Virus record (IMG/VR): IMGVR_UViG_3300009180_000085
Span: 1-41,021 of that record
DNA: 41,021 bases
Reading direction: 5' to 3' (one strand)
From: a virus
The notes below the pieces were generated by a model. That model saw only the letters and a program-made list of their open reading frames with translations, was not told where the DNA came from and searched no databases. Of this stretch, positions 29,745-38,143 are shown piece after piece; positions within the stretch are counted from its first letter, which is position 1, and every line of letters starts with the position of its first letter. Both the position numbers and the translations under genes were made by a program.

Positions 29745-32276
29745 ATGGCAGACTTTGACCAAAGAGAATTTGACGAATCGTTAGATAAGTTTTATAAAAA
29801 GCTCTCTGCTCTGTCAGAAACACTGGGACGAGGGGGTCCGGGTGGCAGTAAACCACCCGGATCTACAGGTGGCAAACAAGCTAAAGTACCAGAAACACCA
29901 GAAGAACGTGCTTATGCTGATAAAATCAAGCGTTTGACTAAAATGCAAGATGCTGGCATCAAACTTGGCAAAGAAGACAGCGAAGCACTTAAAGACCATA
30001 CTAAACAAACTGAAAAATTAACCAGTGCTCAGGGTGATTTAGAACAAAGCATGAAGTATACCAGAAAACAGTTAGTTGGACTTGGTAAAGATATGCTCAC
30101 TGGGAAAGGTAGTTTAGGTGATGCTACTAGTAGTTTGGCAAATATATTTGATCGCAGTTCAAGTAGAGCAGGCAAAGCCATTTACGGTTTTGCCGCAGGT
30201 GCAAGCTTTGCACTTGGTGCAATGGAAAACTTTGCAAAAAGTGCCGCCGACATGGGAGGTTTTGCTGACCTGAGTGCATTTAGAGTTGGATCAATACGGC
30301 AGGCAAAGTTAATGAGTGCCTTAGGCGATAGTTTTATTAAAGTTGTTGAACAAAGTGAAGGTGGATTCAAGGCCTTTGGATCAAATAGTCAAGAAGCTGT
30401 TGAAAATTTAAGTGCATTATCACGTGGTCTTCGTTTGGGTTCGTACACATTAAGCAGTACGATGAGAAAAACACTAGGTAATGAACTAGTTGGTACAATG
30501 AACAAGGCCGCAAAATCTACAGCGGCAATGGGATTAAGTCAAGAAGAACAAGCCAATTTAATGGGTTCAATTGCATCTACTGTACAATTGAATGCTAAAA
30601 ATGAACAAGATGCACAAAGAAAATTAGTCGAACAATACGCTAAAACAGTTGATTCAGCTAGAACATTGAGTAATACATTTGGTATAAGTGCTAAAGAAAT
30701 TTTAAAGAGTGTAGAAAACTTTAACAAAAGTACAGCAGGTAAAGCGGCAGCACTGCAAGGCGTAACAGGTGCTCAGGAAATTAAAACTTCATTACAGGCT
30801 GCTGGTGTGCAAGGGAGTGAAGATGATTTAAATCGTATGGCACTTGCACTCGCTAAAGGTGAACGTGGTGTTGCTGGTACTTACACCAATGCAGAATCGC
30901 AAGCTTCACTTGATGCTGTAAACAGAGCAGTTGAACAAGCAAGAGCAAGCGGTGGCGGTAAAATAACTGCTGAAGGCATGCAACAAGGTATGATTGAACA
31001 ACGTGGCTCATTTGAAGCCATTGGTGCTCAACGTCAAAATCTTGGAGCCAAGGGACAAGAAGGATTATTTGATACAGGCGTTGCTGCCTCTACATTGGCT
31101 AAAAAGTTAGACTTACAGGCCAAAGCAGCCGCCGGTGATGCCAAGGCTTCTAAAGAGTTGGAAAAGATGCTTAAAACATCTGAAGCAAGTAATATTCAAT
31201 CAATGGATCAACTACAAGGCGCACTTGATTCATTAAGAGGTGTAGTAATAGGATTAACAGCCGCAATTGTTGGCTTAACTGGTATGCTTGCCCCATTGGT
31301 TATGGGTGGTATTGGCGCTATGGTGCTACCAAAATTAATGGATAAGATAGGTCTTGGTTTAGGCGATAAAGTTGGAGGTATATTTGGCAAGTTAGGTGAA
31401 AAGGCCACAGATAAGGGAAGCAAAATTCCTTTGCCTGGTTCTATGGACAGCTGGAAATCTGGACCTACTGCTGCCGGTAGCGGTGCCGGCGGTGATGGTA
31501 TTGCCAAGATGCTTGGTGGTTTAGGTAAAGGAATTGGCGACTTATTAACAGGATTAGGCAAAGGTATAGGTGGCGCCGCTTCTGGAATACTAAAAGGTTT
31601 AGCAATAGGAATAAAGGCATTTGCTAATCCGGCTATTTTAATGGGTGCGGCAATATTAGGCGGAAGTATTGCGTTAATTGGTGCAGGTATTGCTGGTGCA
31701 ACATGGTTAATGGGTAAAGCATTGCCAACTTTTGCAGAAGGCTTACAAGCATTTGATAATATAAACGGGGACAATCTTATTAAGATTGGTGGTGGTTTAG
31801 CGGCCATGGGCGCAGGGGCAGTTGTATTTTCTGCAGGTATGGCAGCCGCAACAGCTGGTAATATTTTAACAGGTATTATGAGCTTGTTTGGTGCCAAGAG
31901 TCCGTTAGAACGTATTATGGAATTTGTTCCTTATGCTAATGCTATTAGCGCATTAGGACAAGGAATGTTAAACTTTGGTAATGGTATTATTGCCCTTAAC
32001 ACTGGACTTGCTGGACTAGATGTTTCTAAGCTAAAAACACTAAAAGAAAACATGGCTTCAATTAGCCAAGTTAACATGAATTCCCCGGCAATATCTAGCA
32101 ATTTCAACGCCGGGTTGGGTAATATAGCTGGTCCTAATGCAGCCAATGGTAGTTCAATGACACCTGAAATGGTTACTCAGGTTATGAGTTATTTGTCAAA
32201 TATACAAAACGAATTACAAGCAATTCGTGGCAATACAAAATCTGGACCATCAGTTGCTCCGGTAAGATTAAGTTAA
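29745..32276 (+). CDS. probable tail tape-measure protein
   Basis: The 843-residue protein has tape-measure character. It opens with a charged helical N-terminus and a Gly/Pro linker (residues ~28-44). A long Ala/Gln/Lys-rich helical region follows to ~490. Three hydrophobic Gly/Ala-rich segments lie near residues 496-527, 626-657 and 679-716. The tail ends in a helix (MTPEMVTQVMSYLSNIQNEL), as in proteins that sit against the hub. In T4 the tape measure is gp29 (590 residues). At roughly 1.5 Angstrom per residue this one would span about 125 nm. The neighbours are hub-assembly gp26 and portal gp20. AGGA precedes the ATG. The function is inferred from composition and context; no diagnostic motif proves it. 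Confidence 0.6.
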   Translation: MADFDQREFDESLDKFYKKLSALSETLGRGGPGGSKPPGSTGGKQAKVPETPEERAYADKIKRLTKMQDAGIKLGKEDSEALKDHTKQTEKLTSAQGDLEQSMKYTRKQLVGLGKDMLTGKGSLGDATSSLANIFDRSSSRAGKAIYGFAAGASFALGAMENFAKSAADMGGFADLSAFRVGSIRQAKLMSALGDSFIKVVEQSEGGFKAFGSNSQEAVENLSALSRGLRLGSYTLSSTMRKTLGNELVGTMNKAAKSTAAMGLSQEEQANLMGSIASTVQLNAKNEQDAQRKLVEQYAKTVDSARTLSNTFGISAKEILKSVENFNKSTAGKAAALQGVTGAQEIKTSLQAAGVQGSEDDLNRMALALAKGERGVAGTYTNAESQASLDAVNRAVEQARASGGGKITAEGMQQGMIEQRGSFEAIGAQRQNLGAKGQEGLFDTGVAASTLAKKLDLQAKAAAGDAKASKELEKMLKTSEASNIQSMDQLQGALDSLRGVVIGLTAAIVGLTGMLAPLVMGGIGAMVLPKLMDKIGLGLGDKVGGIFGKLGEKATDKGSKIPLPGSMDSWKSGPTAAGSGAGGDGIAKMLGGLGKGIGDLLTGLGKGIGGAASGILKGLAIGIKAFANPAILMGAAILGGSIALIGAGIAGATWLMGKALPTFAEGLQAFDNINGDNLIKIGGGLAAMGAGAVVFSAGMAAATAGNILTGIMSLFGAKSPLERIMEFVPYANAISALGQGMLNFGNGIIALNTGLAGLDVSKLKTLKENMASISQVNMNSPAISSNFNAGLGNIAGPNAANGSSMTPEMVTQVMSYLSNIQNELQAIRGNTKSGPSVAPVRLS

Positions 32277-32284
32277 ATTTAATA

Positions 32285-32292
32285 GGTAAGTA
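32285..32292 (+). promoter_or_regulatory. late-promoter-like box (one mismatch), 5 bases before gp20 ATG
   Basis: GGTAAGTA, then AGTTT, then the ATG of the portal gene. It has one mismatch from the GGTAAATA of other sites but identical 5-base spacing, and there is no Shine-Dalgarno. It is the fourth member of the short-spacing set and the weakest on sequence. Confidence 0.4.
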
Positions 32293-32297
32293 AGTTT

Positions 32298-33965
32298 ATG
32301 TCATGGCGCAAACACTTTAAAATCTGGGACCCAGCAGAGGATCTTAGTCAAACCCAAGGTAGAGCTGGTGCAGGTTCATCAGCCAAATTTTCAAGCTGGC
32401 TACAAGAAGTTTATACTGGTCAGCCTAATCGAGTTGAACGATACATTCAATACGATCAAATGGACATGGACAGTGAAGTCAATGCCGCACTTGATACCAT
32501 TGCAGAATTCTGTACACAGGCTGATGCAAAAACAAACTTACCTTTTCAAGTTTTATGGAAAGAAGATCCAACCGACAGTGAAAGCACAATCTTACAAGAA
32601 TCATTGAAAAAATGGTGTGCTATCAATACTCTGCATCAGCGTATTTTCCGTATATTCCGTAGTACAATCAAGTATGGAGATCATTTCTTCTTACGTGATC
32701 CAGAAACATTTGAATTATACTGGGTAAACCCAACAGATGTAAAACGTGCTGTTATTAACGAAGCAAATGGTCGAGCAGTTGAGCAATATGTTATTGCAAA
32801 CATACATCCCAATTTGGCTGTTAAAGTAGCAACAAAGCCAATTGAAAGTGTAAAAACACTGGCAAGTACAGCTACAACAAGTGCAATGGGTCCATATTCA
32901 AACCCATCAAATTATGCAAAACCAGGTTCACAAGGTGGCGAAGTTGCCATTGACGGTAATGACATTATTCACGTTACACTAAATGAAGGCTTAGATGTAA
33001 GTTGGCCATTTGGTGGTAGTATATTAGACAGCGTATTCAAGATTTACAAACAGAAAGAATTGCTTGAAGATGCTATCATTATATATCGTGTACAACGTGC
33101 CCCTGAACGTCGTGTGTTTTATATTGACACAGGTAATTTACCAGCACACCAAGCTATGGCATTTGTTGAACGTGTCAAAAACGAAATCCATCAAAGACGT
33201 ATTCCAACTCGCACAGGCGGTGGCACAGCATTAGATGCAAGTTACAACCCTTTAAGCATGCTAGAAGACTTCTTCTTTGCCCAAACAGCAGACGGTCGTG
33301 GATCAAAAGTTGAAGTATTACCAGGTGGACAAGGCCTAGGTGAAATTGACGACTTAAAGTTCTTTACCAACAAGTTATTGCGTGGTTTACGTATTCCAAG
33401 TAGCTATTTGCCAACAGGCCCAGATGATACTGCCGCACAATATACAGATGGTAAGCTTGGAACAGCAATGATTCAAGAGTTCCGTTTTAACCAATATTGC
33501 CGTAGACTGCAAGGCCTAGTTGCACCTTTCTTTGACAAAGAATTTAAAGTATTCTTAAAGAATAGAGGTGTTAATATTGACAGTTCCAGCTTTGATATTG
33601 ATTTATTAGAGCCACAAAACTTTAGTGCATATCGTGAAATTGAAGTCAATAACGCCAGAGCACAGACATTTACACAGCTTGCTGAAATTCCATACTTGGC
33701 ACATCGCTTTAAGTTGAAGAAGTTTATGGGCTTAAATGATGATGAAATCTTAGAAAATGAGCGTCTATGGAAAGAAGAAAACGCTGATGAAAAAACTGCT
33801 ACAACAGGTGAAGAATTGGCCGGCTTTGGTGCTACTGGCTTAAAAGGCCCAAATGAATCTGATCTAGATACTACCAAAGGCCTAGGTCAAGAAACATCTC
33901 CAGCAGAAGGTGAACTCCCTGAAGTAGGTGCACTGGGTACATCCGAAACTACACCTGTTGCATAA
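32298..33965 (+). CDS. 20: portal vertex protein gp20
   Basis: The portal ring at one capsid vertex initiates prohead assembly and is the channel for DNA packaging. The 555-residue protein (T4 gp20: 524) carries clear family blocks: WLQEVYTGQPNRVERYIQYD, MDMDSEVNAALDTIAEFCTQ, RVQRAPERRVFYIDTGNLPA, RGSKVEVLPGGQGLGEIDDL and LGTAMIQEFRFNQYCRRLQG. The C-terminal ~70 residues are acidic and Gly/Thr-rich, unlike the core, and may be disordered. The gene starts 21 bases after the tape-measure gene without a Shine-Dalgarno, behind a late-box-like sequence. Its stop lies inside the CATAAATA box of the next gene. Confidence 0.95.
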   Translation: MSWRKHFKIWDPAEDLSQTQGRAGAGSSAKFSSWLQEVYTGQPNRVERYIQYDQMDMDSEVNAALDTIAEFCTQADAKTNLPFQVLWKEDPTDSESTILQESLKKWCAINTLHQRIFRIFRSTIKYGDHFFLRDPETFELYWVNPTDVKRAVINEANGRAVEQYVIANIHPNLAVKVATKPIESVKTLASTATTSAMGPYSNPSNYAKPGSQGGEVAIDGNDIIHVTLNEGLDVSWPFGGSILDSVFKIYKQKELLEDAIIIYRVQRAPERRVFYIDTGNLPAHQAMAFVERVKNEIHQRRIPTRTGGGTALDASYNPLSMLEDFFFAQTADGRGSKVEVLPGGQGLGEIDDLKFFTNKLLRGLRIPSSYLPTGPDDTAAQYTDGKLGTAMIQEFRFNQYCRRLQGLVAPFFDKEFKVFLKNRGVNIDSSSFDIDLLEPQNFSAYREIEVNNARAQTFTQLAEIPYLAHRFKLKKFMGLNDDEILENERLWKEENADEKTATTGEELAGFGATGLKGPNESDLDTTKGLGQETSPAEGELPEVGALGTSETTPVA

Positions 33966-33968
33966 ATA
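33961..33968 (+). promoter_or_regulatory. T4-type late promoter box, 5 bases before ATG
   Basis: CATAAATA, then GCAGT, then the ATG at 33974. The box overlaps the gp20 stop codon (TAA at 33963-33965). It differs from the T4 consensus TATAAATA only at the first base, making it the closest match in the window. Spacing to the ATG equals that at 1758 and 16881, and there is no Shine-Dalgarno. Confidence 0.55.
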
Positions 33969-33973
33969 GCAGT

Positions 33974-34183
33974 ATGAGATTCAACGACTTAATTGGTGCC
34001 AAAGACGAAGTTGAGGATGAAATAGATCCTGAAGTTGCCTTTTATGGTGACCTTCGACGCAAAAGGTTAACACTCGAGCATGTGAATCGTCTAAGAAAGA
34101 TTCGTGATTTACGAGACTATGAAAACAAACAACGACTAGCTCTTGTTCGTAAAATGTATGCTCGTCCTACAGAATCTATCTAA
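33974..34183 (+). CDS. small basic protein between gp20 and the prohead core gene (gp67 position)
   Basis: The 69-residue protein has an acidic start (GAKDEVEDEIDPEVAF) and a basic helical remainder (DLRRKRLTLEHVNRLRKIRD). In T4 the gene just after 20 is 67, an 80-residue prohead-core protein. Place and size fit gp67, but no sequence match is visible to me, so only a possible core role is proposed. The gene probably has its own late promoter and no Shine-Dalgarno. A strong terminator follows 27 bases downstream, so the unit ends here. Confidence 0.65.
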   Translation: MRFNDLIGAKDEVEDEIDPEVAFYGDLRRKRLTLEHVNRLRKIRDLRDYENKQRLALVRKMYARPTESI

Positions 34184-34209
34184 ATAAATTAAAATTTAAA
34201 AAAAAGATT

Positions 34210-34239
34210 ACAGGATTTTTACAAAAAACTCCTGTTTTT
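34210..34239 (+). terminator. Rho-independent terminator after the gp20 unit
   Basis: ACAGGATTTTT pairs with AAAAA(c)TCCTGT around an ACA loop (about 11 pairs with one bulged C) and is followed by TTTTC. It separates the tape-measure/portal unit from the prohead-core unit. Beyond it, before the next gene, lie the palindrome TAAGTACTTA (near 34273-34282) and GGTACA/TGTACC. Confidence 0.7.
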
Positions 34240-34332
34240 CTGCCATTATACGTTGTTTTTAGTGCGTCAATAGTAAGTACTTATTGGTGCATTGGTACAC
34301 ATTTGTACCCCTTAGCGCAAGGAGAAAAAACA

Positions 34333-35076
34333 ATGAGCAAAACAATTCTAGAACAAGCACTAGATCACCTTCTTAACAAAGAAGATGATAAAGCTAGCGC
34401 CTTGTTACATGATTACTATGTAGGCATTGGTCGTAAAGTTTATGAAGACATTATGGCTGATGAAATCGCTTTAGAAGACGACGAGCAGATTGATTCTGCT
34501 ATCGAAGAAGTTGACAGCGAATTAACAGAAGAAGGCGACGAAGAAGCCTCCCCAGAAGAATTTGGTCCTGAAGCCAGTGAAGAAGAAGCCGGTGAATTAG
34601 GTGCTGAAATGGGTGCTGAAATGGGTGCAGACGAAGCTGACGTTGCTGATGCAATGTTAGACGTTGAATCAGCATTAGCCAAGTTAAAAGCAGAATTTGA
34701 AGAAATGATTTCTGGTACAGGTGACCACGATTCAGAAATGTCTGGTGAAGAATTAGAAGGTGAAACAGAAGAAGAAATGCCAGAAAGCATTGACGAATCT
34801 GCCGAATTAACTCGCGTTTCTAACCCAGATAATGGCGACAAGGCTGATGAAAAACGTAGCCCAGTAGCCAGTAGAAACCCAATGATGGCTCGTCCAGCAA
34901 CTAACTTTGCTGGTGGTGCTGCCGAGGGCGTAGCAAGTGGTACATCACCTGCTAAAGCCCCAAAAGCACAAGACTTAGGTGGTACAACTAAACCTGCAAT
35001 TAGCAAAGTAGCTAAGCCAGGTACAGCCCCAGGTCGTGAAGCTGGTTCAAGTCCTTCAGACTTACCAAGAGGTTAA
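34333..35076 (+). CDS. acidic prohead core protein candidate (gp68 position)
   Basis: The chosen start is the ATG at 34333, preceded by AAGGAG; the frame opens at a TTG at 34303 but that has no ribosome site. The 247-residue product begins MSKTILEQALDHLLNKEDDK, then turns very acidic (residues ~45-150, rich in E and D, with a repeated GAEMGAEMGA). It ends in a basic, Gly/Ala/Pro/Ser-rich tail. It lies between gp20 and the protease gene, where T4 has internal core proteins gp67 and gp68. Acidic, flexible core proteins are typical substrates of gp21. The assignment is by position and composition. No membrane segment or enzyme motif is present. Confidence 0.65.
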   Translation: MSKTILEQALDHLLNKEDDKASALLHDYYVGIGRKVYEDIMADEIALEDDEQIDSAIEEVDSELTEEGDEEASPEEFGPEASEEEAGELGAEMGAEMGADEADVADAMLDVESALAKLKAEFEEMISGTGDHDSEMSGEELEGETEEEMPESIDESAELTRVSNPDNGDKADEKRSPVASRNPMMARPATNFAGGAAEGVASGTSPAKAPKAQDLGGTTKPAISKVAKPGTAPGREAGSSPSDLPRG

Positions 35077-35082
35077 ACCATC

Positions 35083-35715
35083 ATGAAACTACAGCCACTA
35101 CGCGAACACTTAACTTTTGCTCAGGCCAATATGGTCGTTGAGTCAACTGAGTCAGCCAGTGGCGGTAAAGATCTCTATATGACAGGTATTTTCATTCAAG
35201 GTGCTAAACAAAACCATAATGGTCGTGTTTACCCTGTAAATGAAATTAGCCGAGCAGTAGAGAGCATTAAGTCTAGACTAGATCAAGGTTACTCAGTATT
35301 AGGTGAAGCAGACCATCCAGATGATTTACAAATTAATCTTGACCGTGTAAGTCATATGATTACTAACATGTGGATGGAAGGTGACAATGGATATGGCAAG
35401 TTAAAACTTGTTCCAACACCAATGGGTAACATTATTAAAACATTACTTGAAAGTAAAATAGGTCTGGGTGTTAGTAGCCGCGGAACAGGTGAAGTTAATG
35501 AATCAGGAAAAGTTTCTGGTTTTGAAATTGTCACAGTAGATATTGTTGCACAGCCAAGCGCACCCGATGCTTATCCAAAAGCAATTTATGAACAGGTAAT
35601 GGGCAGTCGTAGACGAGCCGCTCTGATGGATGTGGCCTACGCGGCGACCTACGATAGGTCCGCACAAAAGCACTTGGAAAACGAAGTGCGTAGATTCATT
35701 CAGAATCTAAAATAA
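35083..35715 (+). CDS. 21: prohead maturation protease gp21
   Basis: gp21 is the serine protease that cleaves capsid and core proteins after (I/L)xE during head maturation. This 210-residue protein (T4: 212) has the expected features: IQGAKQNHNGRVYP (residues 39-52), the catalytic His in GEADHPD (H78), the Ser in GLGVSSRGTG (S131 or S132) and the following TVDIVAQPSAPDA that carries the third conserved acid. The start lies 6 bases after the core-protein stop, with AGAGG upstream. Scaffold gp22 follows 15 bases later. Order 21-22-23 is the same as in T4. Confidence 0.94.
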   Translation: MKLQPLREHLTFAQANMVVESTESASGGKDLYMTGIFIQGAKQNHNGRVYPVNEISRAVESIKSRLDQGYSVLGEADHPDDLQINLDRVSHMITNMWMEGDNGYGKLKLVPTPMGNIIKTLLESKIGLGVSSRGTGEVNESGKVSGFEIVTVDIVAQPSAPDAYPKAIYEQVMGSRRRAALMDVAYAATYDRSAQKHLENEVRRFIQNLK

Positions 35716-35730
35716 GTCTGAGGAAAGAAC

Positions 35731-36837
35731 ATGAGTCAATTTACAGAAATGTTAGGCAGTGCTGTTTTATCCGAAGAGGTGCGTGAGAATATCAACGCCG
35801 CTTGGGAAAAACACTTAGCTGAAAGCCGTCAAGAAGTTACGGCTGAACTACGTGAAGAATTTGCTTCACGTTACGAACATGATAAAGGCCAACTTATCGA
35901 AGCTATGGATAAGTTAATGCAAGACACAATCAATGCAGGCGCAGTAGAATTAAAATCTCTACGTGAGCAAGCAGTTGATCAACGTGTTAAGTATGCCGCT
36001 AAAATCAAAGAAGATGCCGCTTTATTACAAAGATTAGTTACAGAAACTCTTGCAAAAGAAGTATCTGAACTACGTAATGATCGTGCATCACAAAAAGCAT
36101 CTATTGGTCAGTTAGAAGAATTTGCTTTACGCAAATTAACAGCTGAACTAAGCGAACTACACGAAGATCACAAGTCACTTGTTGGCGCTCGTGTTAAGTT
36201 AGTTGCAGAAGGCCGCAAGGCTATTGAAGAATCACGTAAAGCCTTTATTGCTAAAGCTAGCGAAAAGGTAAACGCATTAGTTGCAGAATCTTTCAAGAAA
36301 GAAATGTCACAACTAAAAGAAGACATTCGTACAGCAAAAGAAAACAATTTTGGTCGCAAGATCATGGAAGCTTTTGCCGCAGAATTTATGGCATCTAAGT
36401 TTGCAGACGGTACAGCCGTTAGCCAACTTAACAAATCAATCATCGAAATCCAAGGTCAATTAAAAGAGGCTAATACAAAACTTGAAGAAAAAGAACAACA
36501 AATTAGCGAGTCGCTTCGTCGTCAGCGCATTGCGGAAGATCAAGCACAGCGAGTTCGCGTAATGCAAGATTTATGTGCCCCGTTGTCGAAAGACAAGCGT
36601 GGCATTATGGAAGAACTTCTTGAAAGCACAGATACATCTAAGCTAAAAGATCAGTTCCAGAAATTCTTGCCATCTGTCCTAAACGAAGAAGTTCGTCGTG
36701 AGAAGAAACAATTAGTTGAAGGACAACAATCGCAGAAGACTGTGATTACTGGTAATAAATCTCAAGCTGAGATTGTTGCCGCTCCAGCCGAAGCTGACGA
36801 AACTATTCGCCAGCTACGTAAACTCGCTGGTATTTAA
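35731..36837 (+). CDS. 22: prohead scaffold protein gp22
   Basis: gp22 forms most of the internal scaffold of the prohead and is degraded by gp21. The 368-residue protein (T4: 269) is charged and nearly all coiled-coil, with no Cys-rich or membrane parts. Its C-terminal segment is the most characteristic: LCAPLSKDKRGIMEELLEST followed by FLPSVLNEE, corresponding to the conserved 'L..PL....R..M..LLE.T...L....FLP.VL' region of the family. A GAGGAAAG ribosome site precedes the ATG. It lies between protease and capsid genes. Confidence 0.92.
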   Translation: MSQFTEMLGSAVLSEEVRENINAAWEKHLAESRQEVTAELREEFASRYEHDKGQLIEAMDKLMQDTINAGAVELKSLREQAVDQRVKYAAKIKEDAALLQRLVTETLAKEVSELRNDRASQKASIGQLEEFALRKLTAELSELHEDHKSLVGARVKLVAEGRKAIEESRKAFIAKASEKVNALVAESFKKEMSQLKEDIRTAKENNFGRKIMEAFAAEFMASKFADGTAVSQLNKSIIEIQGQLKEANTKLEEKEQQISESLRRQRIAEDQAQRVRVMQDLCAPLSKDKRGIMEELLESTDTSKLKDQFQKFLPSVLNEEVRREKKQLVEGQQSQKTVITGNKSQAEIVAAPAEADETIRQLRKLAGI

Positions 36838-36860
36838 AGATTAAATTAGGAGACATAAAA

Positions 36861-38072
36861 ATGTCACAAGCTCTATTTGAAAACAAAAACTGGGCCGCTA
36901 CAAAAGAAGCCCTTTTAGAAGGCCTACAAGGTCAACGTAAAACAACTATGGAAGTTTGTTTAGAAAACACAAAGCGTTATTTGACAGAAACAGCAACTAC
37001 AGGTGCTACAGCTTCTGGTAACGTTAGCGTTTTAAACAAGGTTATTTTGCCAGTTATTCGTCGCGTTATGCCAACAACAATCGCTAACGAATTAGTTGGT
37101 GTTCAGCCAATGCAAGGTCCAGTTAGCCAGATTCACACACTACGTGTACGTTATGCTCAAGACTCAGCTGCCGCTACAGGTGCTGGTTCATATGCTGAAG
37201 GTAACATCGGTAAAGCTGTTACAACTAATGATGAAGCTCTAAGCCCATTTAGCATTGCTCAACAATATTCTGGTGCCGCTACAGGCCGTGCTGCCGCAAC
37301 AAGCGCACTAGAAGGTACTGGTGGTAACAAGCTAAACATTCAGATCTTGAAAGAGACTGTTGAAGCTAAATCACGTAAGTTAAGCGCACGTTGGACATTT
37401 GAAGCCGCTCAAGACGCACAAGCCATCCACGGTGTTGACGTTGAAGCGGAAATCATGGCTGCTTTGGCTCAAGAAATTACAGCTGAAATCGACCAAGAAG
37501 TTATTGGTTCATTAATCAACTTGGCCGGTGCCGCTTATGGTACATACGACCAATCAGCAGTTAGCGGTACAGCTAACTTCGTTGGTGACCAACACGCCGC
37601 TTTAGCTGTGTTGATTAACCGTGCTGCCAATGACATCGCTGCTCGCACACGTCGTGGTGCTGGTAACTACATCGTTGTTAGCCCAACAGCTTTAACAATT
37701 CTACAATCTGCTACTACTTCAGCTTTTGCTCGTACTACAGAAGGTACATTTGAAGCACCAACAAACACAAAATTCGTTGGTACATTAAACAGCTCAGTTC
37801 GCGTTTATGTAAATCACTACGCTGGCGACGCAAGTCCAGTTCTAGTTGGTTACAAAGGTGCTAACGAGATGGATGCTCCAGCATTCTACTGCCCATACAT
37901 TCCATTGATGAGCAGTGGTGTTGTTTTAGATCCAGCAACATTCGAACCAACAGTGTCATTCATGACACGTTACGGTTATGTTGAGTTGTCAAACACAGCG
38001 TCTTCTTTAGGTAACGCTGCCGACTACGTAAACACAATCGCTATCGATAGTGCAAACCTAAGCTTCATCTAA
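36861..38072 (+). CDS. 23: major capsid protein gp23
   Basis: gp23 forms the hexamers of the capsid shell (HK97 fold). The N-terminus (FENKNWAATKEALLEGLQG and VILPVIRRVMPTTIANELVG, then VQPMQGPVSQIHTLRVRYA) and the middle block (RWTFEAAQDAQAIHGVDVEA) are diagnostic, as are the late FMTRYGYVELSN and the ARTRRGAGNYIVVSPTAL segment. At 403 residues it is much shorter than T4 gp23 (521). A candidate gp21 cleavage site, LTE followed by T44, lies near the N-terminus. The Shine-Dalgarno is AGGAGA. Codon use and a dedicated terminator just downstream fit a very highly expressed gene. Confidence 0.96.
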   Translation: MSQALFENKNWAATKEALLEGLQGQRKTTMEVCLENTKRYLTETATTGATASGNVSVLNKVILPVIRRVMPTTIANELVGVQPMQGPVSQIHTLRVRYAQDSAAATGAGSYAEGNIGKAVTTNDEALSPFSIAQQYSGAATGRAAATSALEGTGGNKLNIQILKETVEAKSRKLSARWTFEAAQDAQAIHGVDVEAEIMAALAQEITAEIDQEVIGSLINLAGAAYGTYDQSAVSGTANFVGDQHAALAVLINRAANDIAARTRRGAGNYIVVSPTALTILQSATTSAFARTTEGTFEAPTNTKFVGTLNSSVRVYVNHYAGDASPVLVGYKGANEMDAPAFYCPYIPLMSSGVVLDPATFEPTVSFMTRYGYVELSNTASSLGNAADYVNTIAIDSANLSFI

Positions 38073-38101
38073 TCCCTAAAAGGTTAGTTAAGTTTGATAT
38101 G

Positions 38102-38125
38102 AAAAGGGCAGGTAACTGCCCTTTT
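38102..38125 (+). terminator. Rho-independent terminator after the major capsid gene
   Basis: AAAAGGGCAG, GTAA, CTGCCCTTTT is a perfect 10-pair stem with a tetraloop whose 3' arm supplies the T run. It lies 29 bases after the gp23 stop. It also overlaps the first codons of a longer reading frame that begins at 38099, which argues against that start. Confidence 0.8.
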
Positions 38126-38143
38126 CCATTGACTAAGTATGGT

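Noticed and set aside
31208-31897. 229-residue minus-strand frame rich in Pro and Ala
   Set aside because: It is the reverse shadow of the Gly/Ala-rich tape-measure gene; its composition is the complement of that gene's codons, with no ribosome site.
34303-34332. TTG start extending the acidic core protein by 10 residues
   Set aside because: The extension runs through the AAGGAG ribosome site of the ATG at 34333 and has no site of its own.
34440-35006. 188-residue Ser/Ala-rich minus-strand frame
   Set aside because: It is the antisense shadow of the acidic core-protein gene (GAA/GAT codons read as TTC/ATC and related codons).
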